Positions 44,953 to 52,772 of a DNA stretch of 64,000 nucleotides are shown here, in pieces. This DNA is from DASRDR01 sp963812945 [NCBI: uncultured Candidatus Rokubacteria bacterium] (GTDB taxonomy: Bacteria > Methylomirabilota > Methylomirabilia > Rokubacteriales). The position numbers were made by a program, and so were the translations under genes. A model generated the notes under the pieces. The model had not been told where the DNA came from, did not search any database, and saw only the letters and a list, made by a program, of their open reading frames with translations. The stretch's first letter is position 1, and each line of letters opens with the position of its first letter. The DNA is taken from the NCBI GenBank assembly GCA_963812945.1, contig CAWEXD010000010.1:186001-250000 (forward strand), read 5' to 3'.

Positions 44953-46251
44953 ATGAGCGCCCAACGGGTCACAATGGTCTCACCGGGTCGCGCACGTTAC
45001 GCGCTCGGGGTGCTGTTCACGATCAACTTGTTCAACTACATAGACCGCCAAGTCATCTCGGGAGTCCTCCCGCTCGTCCAGCAGGACCTCCAGCTCTCGG
45101 ACACGGCCCTTGGCTCGCTGGCGTCCGCGTTCATGGTCCTCTACCTCCTGGGCTCGATCCCGCTGGGCGTGCTCGGCGACCGCGTGGCGCGCCACCGTCT
45201 CATCGCCCTCGGCGTCGGCATGTGGGGCGCGGCGACCTTCCTCTCGGGGCTGGCCCGCTCCTACGGGCAACTCTTCGTCACCCGCGCCCTCGTGGGGATC
45301 GGGGAGGCGTCCTACGGGCCCACCGCCACCGCGATGGTCTCGGACCTCTTCCCGCGGGAGCGCCGGGGCTTCGTCAACGGGCTCTTCAACGCCGCGATCC
45401 CGCTCGGGGGCGCGATCGGGGTGATCGCGGGGGGGCTGGTCGGGTCCCGGTACGGCTGGCGCGCCGCGTTCCTCCTCGTGGGCGTGCCGAGCCTCGCGCT
45501 CACCGTCCTGGCGTGGCGTCTCGGGGACCCGCCGCGAGGCGGGCAGGACCGTCTGCCCGCGGAGACGGCGCCCGGCCCGCGGGGCGGGCTCTTCGAGGGC
45601 GTCCTGGGCCTGTTCCGCACGCCGACGTTCGTCATGGTGTGCGTGGTCGGCATGCTCGTGGCCTTCGCGATCGGCGCCTTCAACCACTGGCTCCCGCTCT
45701 ATCTGCACCGGGTCAAGCGCTTCTCCGTGCCCGAGGCGAGCTTCTGGTTCGGCGTCCTGTCGGCAACCGGCGGCCTCATCGGCGTGGTGACCGGCGGGTA
45801 CGTCGGGGATCTCCTGGCGCGCCGAACCCCCGCCGGGCATCTCCTGACGATCGCGGGGGGCTTCCTCCTCGCGGCGCCGGCCGCAATCGTGATGATGCTC
45901 GCCCAAGACCGCGCGGTCTTCCTGCCGGCGCTCTTCTTCGCGGTGGCCTTTCTCGTCCTCTACATCGGCAGCATCAACGCGGTGATCCATAACGTCGTGC
46001 ACCCCGCTCTCCGCGCGACGGCCGTCGCCATCTTCGTCTTCATCATCAATCTGGGCGGGGCGGCGCTGTCACCGGCCGTGGTCGGGCTCGTCTCCGACCG
46101 GCGCCAGTCCCTGCAGGCCGCGATGCTCATGCTGCCCGTCCTGGTTTTCTTCGCTGGCCTGATCGCACTCGCCGCCGCCACCGTCGTCGGCGCTGACATG
46201 CGGCGGCTCGGACTGGGCCTGGCCCCAGGCGAGGGGGTGTCCCGTGGCTGA
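44953..46251 (+). CDS. MFS transporter, spinster/GudP-like
   Basis: A 432-residue 12-TM major facilitator. LFTINLFNYIDRQVISGVLPLVQQDLQLSDTALG is the hallmark of Spns/ACS-type members; GVLGDRVARHRLIALG is motif A and ALVGIGEASYGPTATAMVSDLFP motif B. A middle loop (residues 195-220) is Pro/Gly-rich. Substrate unknown; related proteins move organic anions or lysolipids. Its stop overlaps the DciA gene start. Confidence 0.83.
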   Translation: MSAQRVTMVSPGRARYALGVLFTINLFNYIDRQVISGVLPLVQQDLQLSDTALGSLASAFMVLYLLGSIPLGVLGDRVARHRLIALGVGMWGAATFLSGLARSYGQLFVTRALVGIGEASYGPTATAMVSDLFPRERRGFVNGLFNAAIPLGGAIGVIAGGLVGSRYGWRAAFLLVGVPSLALTVLAWRLGDPPRGGQDRLPAETAPGPRGGLFEGVLGLFRTPTFVMVCVVGMLVAFAIGAFNHWLPLYLHRVKRFSVPEASFWFGVLSATGGLIGVVTGGYVGDLLARRTPAGHLLTIAGGFLLAAPAAIVMMLAQDRAVFLPALFFAVAFLVLYIGSINAVIHNVVHPALRATAVAIFVFIINLGGAALSPAVVGLVSDRRQSLQAAMLMLPVLVFFAGLIALAAATVVGADMRRLGLGLAPGEGVSRG

Positions 46252-46555
46252 GCCGGTCCGTGTCGGCGAGCTGCTCGGCAGCCTCCCGGGCCTCCACGAC
46301 CGGCTCGCTGAGGCACGGCTCGTCGCGAGCTGGCCGGTGATTGCCGGCGTGGCGGGCTCGCGCTCGCGGGCCGAGGCGGTCGACCAGGGCGTGCTCCAGG
46401 TAGCCGTCGACAGCTCAGGCTGGCTTCACCGGCTTACCCTGGAAGAGCCCCGGCTGACCGCTCGCTGCCGTGAGATCGCAGCGATTCGCGGAATCCGGTT
46501 CCGGCTGGCCCCGCTCCCCGACCCCGGGGTGAGCGAAGGAGAGGTGTCTTCATGA
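46244..46555 (+). CDS. dciA: DciA/DUF721 family protein
   Basis: A 103-residue protein of the DUF721/DciA family: LVASWPVIAGVAGSRSRAEAVDQGVLQVAVDSSGWLHRLTLEEPRL is the conserved core with the Trp pair. DciA is the ancestral loader of the DnaB helicase in bacteria lacking DnaC/DnaI, consistent with a typical DnaB at 24.4 kb. GTG start overlapping the MFS gene; ATGA overlap with the next gene. Confidence 0.78.
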   Translation: MAEPVRVGELLGSLPGLHDRLAEARLVASWPVIAGVAGSRSRAEAVDQGVLQVAVDSSGWLHRLTLEEPRLTARCREIAAIRGIRFRLAPLPDPGVSEGEVSS

Positions 46556-48303
46556 GGTTGACGCGGTGCGCCGTCGCAACCGGGCTCGTGACGCTCATGT
46601 TCCTGGGGTGCGCCGCCGCGCCCAATCCCGCGGGCACGGCCCCGGAAGCCGCCGCGCCCGCCCAGCGCGGCCGCCCGGCGTCGGTCGAGCGGCCGGCGGA
46701 CCCGGTGATCTACCTGCACGTGGTCCGCGCCCACTACCACGCGGAGGCGGCCGAGTGGGCGGAGGCGGTGGCGGAGCTCCGGAAGGCGCTCGACCGCGAT
46801 CCCCGAGTCGCCGCCCTCTGGCACCAGCTCGCCCGCTGGCTCATCCGCCAGGGCGCCCACGCCGATGCGGTCGCCGCGGCCAAGCAGGCGCTCGCCCTCG
46901 ATCCCGGCCGCGGCCCGGCCTATCTCGCGCTCGCGGAGGCGTATCACGCCCAGAAGAACGAGGCGGAGGCGACCGCGGCGCTCGAGCAGGCGATCCGGCT
47001 GAACCCGCAGGCCCCGGACGCGTACGAGATCATGGCGCGCTACGCGGCCGAGCGCAAAGACAACGCGAAGGCGGCCGCCGCGCTCGAACGGCTGCTCCAG
47101 GTCCAGCCGCAACACGCCCGCGGGCACTTCCTGCTCGGCCGCCTGGCCGTCGAGCGGGAGGCGTGGGACGACGCCGTGCGCCACCTGCGCCGGGCGGTGG
47201 AGCTCGATCCGGACCAGGACAGCGCGTGGGCCGCCCTCGCCTTCGTCTACGAGCAGCAGAAGAAGCCGGAGGACGCTCTCCGCGCCTACCGGGACGCGAT
47301 CGACGCGAACCCGGAGAACCCGGTGCTGCGCGACCGGCTGGGCGAGCTCCTCGTGCGACTCGGCAACCTGCCCGGCGCGGGCGAGGCGTTCCAGGCGCTC
47401 GCCGACCAGGTGCCGAACGACCCCCGGGTGTGGATGAAGCTCGGGGCCGTGCTCTACGAGCAGAAGTCCTACGACCGCGCGATCGAGGCCTTTCGGCGCG
47501 CCATCCTCCTCGAGCCCCAGAACCTGCGCGCCCGGTTCTATCTCGCCTCGTCCTACCTGGACGCCGGCCGGGAGGGAGAGGCGCTCGAAGCGCTCAACGA
47601 GGTCCTCCGCTCCGATCCGAAGAACGTCGATGCCCGGCTCCAGCTCGGCTTTCTCCACAGCCGGGCGAAGCGCTACGACGACGCCGTTCGCGTGCTGACC
47701 GAGGCGGCTAACCTCGACCCGCGGCGCCCCGAGATCTTCCTCTACCTCGGCATGGCTCAGTACCGGACCACCCGGTACGACCGCGCGGTGCGAGCGTACG
47801 AGGAGGGCCTCGCCCTCGACGACAAGCACAAGGACCTGCGCTTCCAGCTCGGGGTCGCCTACGAGAAGCAGGGCCGGTTCGACCAGGCCGTCGCCGAGTT
47901 CCGGCGCGTCATCGCGCTCGATCCGAAGCACGCCGAGTCGTACAACTACGTCGGCTACATGTATGCGGAAAAGGGCATCCGTCTCGACGAGGCGGAGCGG
48001 CTGATCCGGAAGGCCCTCGAGCTCGAGCCCGAGAACGGCTACTACATCGACAGCCTCGGCTGGGCGTTCTACCAGCAGGGCCGCTACACCGATGCCGTGC
48101 GCGAGCTTCGGCGCGCCGTGGAGCTCACGCGGGGCAAGGAAGACCCGGTGATCTACGATCACCTCGGCGACGCGTACCTCCAGGCGGGCGACGAGCCGGC
48201 CGCCCTCTCCGCCTGGGAGAAGTCGCTCGAGCTCGATCCCGCCAACGACGGCGTCCGCCAGAAGGTCCAGCGGGCCCGCCAGCGCCTGGAAGGCCGGAAG
48301 TAG
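46552..48303 (+). CDS. multi-TPR lipoprotein
   Basis: A 583-residue predicted lipoprotein: signal peptide MRLTRCAVATGLVTLMFLGC with a lipobox at FLGC, then an Ala/Pro linker and about 14 TPR units from residue 50 to the end (AEWAEAVAELRKALDRDPRVAALWHQLA ... GYYIDSLGWAFYQQGRYTDAVRELRRAV). The repeat ending YNYVGYMYAEKGIRLDEAERLIRKAL...DSLGWAFY is typical of the envelope TPR proteins encoded upstream of LolB-like and ispE genes. Likely an outer-membrane scaffold. It overlaps both neighbours. Confidence 0.83.
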   Translation: MRLTRCAVATGLVTLMFLGCAAAPNPAGTAPEAAAPAQRGRPASVERPADPVIYLHVVRAHYHAEAAEWAEAVAELRKALDRDPRVAALWHQLARWLIRQGAHADAVAAAKQALALDPGRGPAYLALAEAYHAQKNEAEATAALEQAIRLNPQAPDAYEIMARYAAERKDNAKAAAALERLLQVQPQHARGHFLLGRLAVEREAWDDAVRHLRRAVELDPDQDSAWAALAFVYEQQKKPEDALRAYRDAIDANPENPVLRDRLGELLVRLGNLPGAGEAFQALADQVPNDPRVWMKLGAVLYEQKSYDRAIEAFRRAILLEPQNLRARFYLASSYLDAGREGEALEALNEVLRSDPKNVDARLQLGFLHSRAKRYDDAVRVLTEAANLDPRRPEIFLYLGMAQYRTTRYDRAVRAYEEGLALDDKHKDLRFQLGVAYEKQGRFDQAVAEFRRVIALDPKHAESYNYVGYMYAEKGIRLDEAERLIRKALELEPENGYYIDSLGWAFYQQGRYTDAVRELRRAVELTRGKEDPVIYDHLGDAYLQAGDEPAALSAWEKSLELDPANDGVRQKVQRARQRLEGRK

Positions 48304-49082
48304 TGCCGGGGCCGGCAGGGGACGGCGCGCGGCGAGCCGCGCTGGCCGGCCTGCTGGTTCTCGGTCTCGCCCGGTGCGCCGCCACGCCGCCGACCCCGCC
48401 GGTGGCGGTCACGATCCCGCCGGGCCAGGCCATCCCGCTCGCCCAGCGGTGGGCCGCGGAGTGGGAGGCCTTCGAGGGGCTCCGGGCTGCCGTGGATCTC
48501 CGGGTCCGGAATCGCCGCGGGAGTGAGCGCGCGGCCGCGGTCCTCCTCGTGGCACCGACGGCGCTCCGCGTGGAGATCGCCACGCCGTTCGGCCTGCCGG
48601 CCGTGGTGGCAACGGCCGGGGCCGACGACATCACGATCTTCCACGTGCTGGAGCGCCGGGTCGAGACCGCCCGGCCCTCACCCGAAGCCGTCGGGCGCTG
48701 GCTCGGGGTCCCGCTGGCGCCCCAGACCCTGATCCGGCTCCTGGTCGGCAACGTGCCGCCCCCGTCCGATCCCGGGACGATCACGACGGACAGCGCGCCG
48801 ACCTCGCACCTGACCTGGACCGAGAACGGGGTCCGGTATCGCGTCTGGGTGACCGCGGACGGGCGACCCGCGCGCCTCTTGCTCGCCGCGGCCGGTGGAG
48901 ATTGGCTCACCGCCGACTTCGAGTGGAGCGTGGGAGGCGGGCTGGTCGCCCTTCGCGTGGAGGCGCCCGAGCGAGGGACCGAGCTCCAGGTCCGGTATCT
49001 CTCCGCGGAACGCGCCCAGAATCCCCCGGAGGCCTTTCGCCTGACCATTCCACCGGACGTTCCCGTTCAGCGGCTCGATTGA
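48303..49082 (+). CDS. LolB/DUF4292-like outer-membrane lipoprotein
   Basis: A 259-residue protein with an N-terminal hydrophobic stretch ending in GLARCAAT, a possible lipobox (the Arg at -1 is unusual). The rest is a LolA/LolB-type half-barrel: AAEWEAFEGLRAAVDLRVRNRRGSERAAAVLLVAPTALRVEIATPFGLPAVVATAG, then alternating strands. The position between a TPR lipoprotein and ispE is the usual place of the lolB-type gene, so a role in lipoprotein insertion or envelope assembly is likely. GTG start overlapping the TPR stop. Confidence 0.65.
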   Translation: MPGPAGDGARRAALAGLLVLGLARCAATPPTPPVAVTIPPGQAIPLAQRWAAEWEAFEGLRAAVDLRVRNRRGSERAAAVLLVAPTALRVEIATPFGLPAVVATAGADDITIFHVLERRVETARPSPEAVGRWLGVPLAPQTLIRLLVGNVPPPSDPGTITTDSAPTSHLTWTENGVRYRVWVTADGRPARLLLAAAGGDWLTADFEWSVGGGLVALRVEAPERGTELQVRYLSAERAQNPPEAFRLTIPPDVPVQRLD

Positions 49083-49139
49083 CAGGAACTGTGCGTCGTG
49101 TTAGCGTTTTCCGCGTTCTCCGGTAGGCAGGGCGGGCAG

Positions 49140-50075
49140 GTGGAGGTCCGGGCGCGGGCCAAGGTCAACCTGGGGCTGGAGGTGCTCGGGCGGCGGGCCG
49201 ATGGCTACCACGAGCTCCGCTCCGTCATGTGGGCGATCGCGTTGGCAGATCGCGTGACCCTCGAGGCGCGTGGGGTCGGCATCGCGCTCGAGTGTGCGGC
49301 GCTCGACGTCCCGCGGACCTCGGAGAATCTGGCCTGGCGAGCCGCCGAGCTCGTGCGCCGCGAGACCGGCGGGGACGCCGGGCTCCGGATCCGGATCCAC
49401 AAGCGAATCCCGGTTGCCGCGGGTCTCGGAGGAGGCTCGGCGGACGCGGCGGCTGTCCTCGCAGGGCTCGGGCGCCTCGGGGACCGGGCGCTCGGCGCGC
49501 GCCGGCAGGGGGCCCTGGCAGTGGCGCTCGGGATGGACGTGCCCTTCTTTCTCGGCCGGAGCCCGGCGCTCGCGCGCGGGCGCGGCGAGAGGCTTCGGCC
49601 CGTCCCGGCGAGCGGGGACCTGTCGCTCGTGCTCGTGAACCCGGGGTTCCCGCTGGGCACGCGGGAGGTGTACGCGCGGGTCGAGCCGGCCGACTACGGT
49701 GACGGGCGGCGTGTGGCCACGCTGGTGACCGCGCTCCGGCGTGGGGCCGCGGCGGTCGCGGCCACCGTCACGAACGGGCTCGAGCGCGCGGCCGGACGCC
49801 TCTGGCCGGGCCTGGGCGAGGTGAAGGCGGCGCTCGTGGAAGCCGGGTGCCTCGCGGCGCTGATGTCGGGCAGCGGCCCGACGGTGGTCGGGATCGCCCC
49901 CTCGCACCGGGCGGCGCTCCGGATCCGGGACCGGCTGGGAAGACGGCCGTGGCGGATCTGGGTGACTCGCACGGTCACGGGCCCGGTCCTGACGATCCGG
50001 GACGCGCCGGCCGCAGGGAGCCCACCCGGCCGGCGGCGGCGGGCCGAGACGACCTGGGGCGTGGCCAAGTGGTAA
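49140..50075 (+). CDS. ispE: 4-diphosphocytidyl-2-C-methyl-D-erythritol kinase IspE
   Basis: A 311-residue GHMP kinase of the MEP isoprenoid pathway. Motifs: [26 protein letters not shown] with the substrate-binding Lys, the ATP loop [26 protein letters not shown] with the catalytic Asp, and [13 protein letters not shown]. The C-terminal tail after about residue 280 (Arg/Pro-rich, ending TTWGVAKW) is longer than usual and its last six codons plus stop lie inside tRNA-Gln. GTG 49140 gives the normal N-terminus; GTG 49098 would add 14 residues. Confidence 0.92.
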   Translation: MEVRARAKVNLGLEVLGRRADGYHELRSVMWAIALADRVTLEARGVGIALECAALDVPRTSENLAWRAAELVRRETGGDAGLRIRIHKRIPVAAGLGGGSADAAAVLAGLGRLGDRALGARRQGALAVALGMDVPFFLGRSPALARGRGERLRPVPASGDLSLVLVNPGFPLGTREVYARVEPADYGDGRRVATLVTALRRGAAAVAATVTNGLERAAGRLWPGLGEVKAALVEAGCLAALMSGSGPTVVGIAPSHRAALRIRDRLGRRPWRIWVTRTVTGPVLTIRDAPAAGSPPGRRRRAETTWGVAKW

Positions 50076-50129
50076 GGCACGGGACTTTGGATCCCGTATT
50101 CGGAGGTTCGAATCCTCCCGCCCCAACCA
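50055..50129 (+). tRNA. tRNA-Gln (anticodon TTG)
   Basis: A 75-base cloverleaf with encoded CCA. Acceptor arms TGGGGCG and CGCCCCA pair over seven bases; the anticodon arm is CGGGA-CTTTGGA-TCCCG with anticodon TTG; the T arm is GGAGG-TTCGAAT-CCTCC. The first 21 bases also encode the end of IspE. prs follows 73 bases later. Confidence 0.97.
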
Positions 50130-50202
50130 TTCGCGAACCGCGCCAACCGCGGACAACGCGCGGGCCCGGCGACACGGGCGCCGCGGAGGAGCAGCCGGAG
50201 CC

Positions 50203-51141
50203 ATGCCGTACGAGCTGAAGCTCTTCTCGGGGAACGCGCACCGGGCTCTGGCCGAGGAGATCGCCGCCTCTCTGGGCATCCCGATCGGTCAAGCGGAGGT
50301 CTCCCGGTTCTCGGACGGCGAGATCTTCGTCCAGATCGACGAGAACGTCCGGGGCGCGGATATCTTCATCGTCCAGCCCACGTGCCCCCCGGTGAACGAC
50401 AGCCTGATGGAGCTCCTGATCATGCTGGATGCGTTCAAGCGCGCCTCCGCGCAGCGCATCACCGCGGTCGTGCCCTACTACGGCTACGCCCGCCAGGACC
50501 GCAAGGTGCAGTCGCGGATGCCGATCTCGGCCAAGCTCGTGGCCGATCTCATCACGGCGGCCGGCGCGAACCGGCTGCTCGCCCTCGACCTCCACGCCGG
50601 GCAGATCCAGGGCTTCTTCAACATTCCCGTCGACCACCTCTTCGCCGCGCCGGTGATGATCGACTACGTCGCCAAGCTCGGCCTGTCCGACCCGGTCGTC
50701 GTCTCGCCCGATGCCGGCGGGGTCGAGCGGGCCCGGGCGATCGCCAAGCGGCTCCATGCGGGGCTGGCCATCATCGACAAGCGGCGCGACGGCCCGAACG
50801 TCGCCGTCTTCATGTACCTGATCGGTGACGTCAAGGGCAAGGACGCGGTCATCATCGACGACATGATCGACACGGCAGGCACGCTCGTGCAGGCCGCGGA
50901 CGCCCTCAAGCGGGAGGGCGCCCGGCGCATCCTCGCCTGCGGCGTGCACCCCGTGCTCTCCGGCCCGGCGATGGCTCGGCTCGAGGGCGCGCCGCTCGAA
51001 GAAGTCATCGTCACCAACTCGATCCCGCTCGGGAAAGACAAGCTGCTTCCCAAGATCACGGTTCTCTCGGTGGCGCCCCTCCTCGCGGAGGCGATCCGGC
51101 GAATCCACGACGAGGAATCGGTGTCCACCCTGTTCGTGTAG
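50203..51141 (+). CDS. prs: ribose-phosphate pyrophosphokinase
   Basis: A 312-residue class I PRPP synthetase. [64 protein letters not shown] (ATP-binding flexible loop region), [19 protein letters not shown] with the His-metal site, and [13 protein letters not shown] (PRPP loop) are all intact. Order ispE-tRNA-Gln-prs-rplY-pth is widely conserved. Confidence 0.97.
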   Translation: MPYELKLFSGNAHRALAEEIAASLGIPIGQAEVSRFSDGEIFVQIDENVRGADIFIVQPTCPPVNDSLMELLIMLDAFKRASAQRITAVVPYYGYARQDRKVQSRMPISAKLVADLITAAGANRLLALDLHAGQIQGFFNIPVDHLFAAPVMIDYVAKLGLSDPVVVSPDAGGVERARAIAKRLHAGLAIIDKRRDGPNVAVFMYLIGDVKGKDAVIIDDMIDTAGTLVQAADALKREGARRILACGVHPVLSGPAMARLEGAPLEEVIVTNSIPLGKDKLLPKITVLSVAPLLAEAIRRIHDEESVSTLFV

Positions 51142-51169
51142 GCGCGGCCGCGCCAAGGGAGACGTTGCC

Positions 51170-51859
51170 ATGAACATCCGCGAGTTGTCCGCCGAGCCCC
51201 GCGACGCCATCGGCAAGGGGGCCGTGGGGCGCCTGCGCCGCCGCGGCCTCGTCCCCGCCATCCTCTACGGCGCCGGCGGCACTCCGCTCCCGCTGGCCGT
51301 GGCCCCGGCGGAGGTGCAGCGCGCCCTCCATGCCCACGCGGCGGGCGGGATCCTGGTGGGCCTGCGCCTGCCGGGCGAGACCGAGCCCCGGCCGGCCGTG
51401 GTCCGGGACCTCCAGTTCGATCCGGTCCGCGACTCCCTGATCCACATCGACTTCCAGGCAGTCCGGATGGACGAGGAGATCACGGTGGAGGTGCCCGTCC
51501 ACGTCGTCGGCGAGGCCGCGGGCGTCAAGGAGCAGAGCGGCGTCCTCGCGATCCTCATGCGCACCGTCGAGGTCTCGGTCCTCCCCTCGCAGATCCCGGA
51601 GCGGCTCGACGTCGACGTCTCGGCCCTCCGCATCCACGACGTCGCCACCGTCGCCAATCTCCAGCTGCCGGCAGGGGTCCGCGTGACGACCCCGAGCGGG
51701 CAGCCGCTCGTCACCGTGGCGCCGCCGATGGCCGAGGAGGTGGTGGCCGCCGCCGCCGCGCCGGCCGCGGAGCCGGAGGTCGTCACCGAGCGCAAGCCCA
51801 AGGAGGGGGAAGAGGAGGAGCCTGCCAAGGGCAAGGAGGAGAGCAAGGCCAAGAAGTAA
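51170..51859 (+). CDS. rplY: 50S ribosomal protein L25/general stress protein Ctc
   Basis: A 229-residue long-form L25. The N-terminal 5S rRNA-binding domain (1-95) has GKGAVGRLRRRGLVPAILYG and RDLQFDPVRDSLIHIDFQAV; the TL5-type C-terminal beta domain (100-185) contains ITVEVPVHVVGEAAGVKEQSGVL. The tail is Glu/Lys-rich, as common in this family. It sits between prs and pth. Confidence 0.94.
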   Translation: MNIRELSAEPRDAIGKGAVGRLRRRGLVPAILYGAGGTPLPLAVAPAEVQRALHAHAAGGILVGLRLPGETEPRPAVVRDLQFDPVRDSLIHIDFQAVRMDEEITVEVPVHVVGEAAGVKEQSGVLAILMRTVEVSVLPSQIPERLDVDVSALRIHDVATVANLQLPAGVRVTTPSGQPLVTVAPPMAEEVVAAAAAPAAEPEVVTERKPKEGEEEEPAKGKEESKAKK

Positions 51860-51895
51860 GGCCGAGCCGGTCCTTCCTGCGCGAGGCGCCTGCCG

Positions 51896-52462
51896 ATGGC
51901 CGCGGAGGGGACTGCGCCGCCACGGGTCCCACGGGTGATCGTGGGCCTGGGAAACCCGGGCCCGGAGTACCACGAGACTCGTCACAACCTGGGCCACCGG
52001 GTCATCGAGCATCTGGCCGAGCGGCTGGACGCCCGGTTTCGTCTCCGCGGGCCGGCGCACGTGGCCGAGACCGTCTGGGATGGGGCACCGCTCCACCTGG
52101 CGAAGCTCGTGAGCTTCATGAACATCAGCGGACCCCCGCTCGCCCGGCTCCTACGGTTGCTCGACGCGGATCCGAGCCAGCTGGTCGTGGTGTACGACGA
52201 CCTGGACCTGCCGTTCGGGACGGTCCGGACGCGCCAGCGGGGGCGACATGGGGGTCACCACGGCATGGAGTCGATTCTCGTGACCCTCGGCACGCAGGAG
52301 GTGCGGCGGGTCAAGCTGGGGGTGGGGCGCCCCGGCACCCGCGACGAGATCGTCGACTGGGTGCTCACGCCGTTCTCCGCCGAGGAGCAGGCGGCGCTCC
52401 CCGCCGTGGTCGAGCGCGCCGCCGACGCGGCCCTGGCGCTGGCCCGGGGGCCGGGCGCATGA
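51896..52462 (+). CDS. pth: peptidyl-tRNA hydrolase
   Basis: A 188-residue Pth that recycles peptidyl-tRNA. VIVGLGNPGPEYHETRHNLGHRV carries the catalytic His and Asn, FMNISGPPLARLL is the substrate region, and VVVYDDLDLPFGTVRTRQRGRHGGHHGM has the catalytic Asp and the Gly-His stretch. Length is normal; ATG 51896 is used. Confidence 0.95.
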   Translation: MAAEGTAPPRVPRVIVGLGNPGPEYHETRHNLGHRVIEHLAERLDARFRLRGPAHVAETVWDGAPLHLAKLVSFMNISGPPLARLLRLLDADPSQLVVVYDDLDLPFGTVRTRQRGRHGGHHGMESILVTLGTQEVRRVKLGVGRPGTRDEIVDWVLTPFSAEEQAALPAVVERAADAALALARGPGA

Positions 52463-52483
52463 GGGGCGAGGGGGTCCCGCGCG

Positions 52484-52512
52484 TGGACACCGCGGGGGGC
52501 CCGTGGTATAAA
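52484..52512 (+). promoter_or_regulatory. sigma70 promoter upstream of rpsU
   Basis: TGGACA (52484-52489) and TATAAA (52507-52512) are exactly 17 bases apart, 44 bases before the rpsU start, in otherwise GC-rich sequence. Likely the main promoter of rpsU-mutS2-dnaG-rpoD. Confidence 0.7.
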
Positions 52513-52555
52513 CTATGCGTTTACCCAGGCGGTTTCGGGAAGGGGGGACGGGTAG

Positions 52556-52750
52556 GTGACGACGGTCATCGTGGAGCCCGACGAGTCCTTCGAGAGCGCG
52601 GTCAAGCGCTTCAAGAAGCAGTGCGAGAAGGCCGGGCTCCTCTCCGAGCTGAAGAAGCGCCAGCACTACGAGAAACCAAGCGTCCGGCGGAAGCGGAAAG
52701 CGCTGGTGGCGCGCAAGAAAGCCCAGCGGCGGGAGCGGTACACGGACTAG
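52556..52750 (+). CDS. rpsU: 30S ribosomal protein S21
   Basis: A 64-residue basic protein, [47 protein letters not shown], the complete S21 core, with GTG start and a GGGGGG-type ribosome site. First gene of the macromolecular synthesis cluster. Confidence 0.96.
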   Translation: MTTVIVEPDESFESAVKRFKKQCEKAGLLSELKKRQHYEKPSVRRKRKALVARKKAQRRERYTD

Positions 52751-52772
52751 CGGCCCGGCGGGTCGGGTCGAG

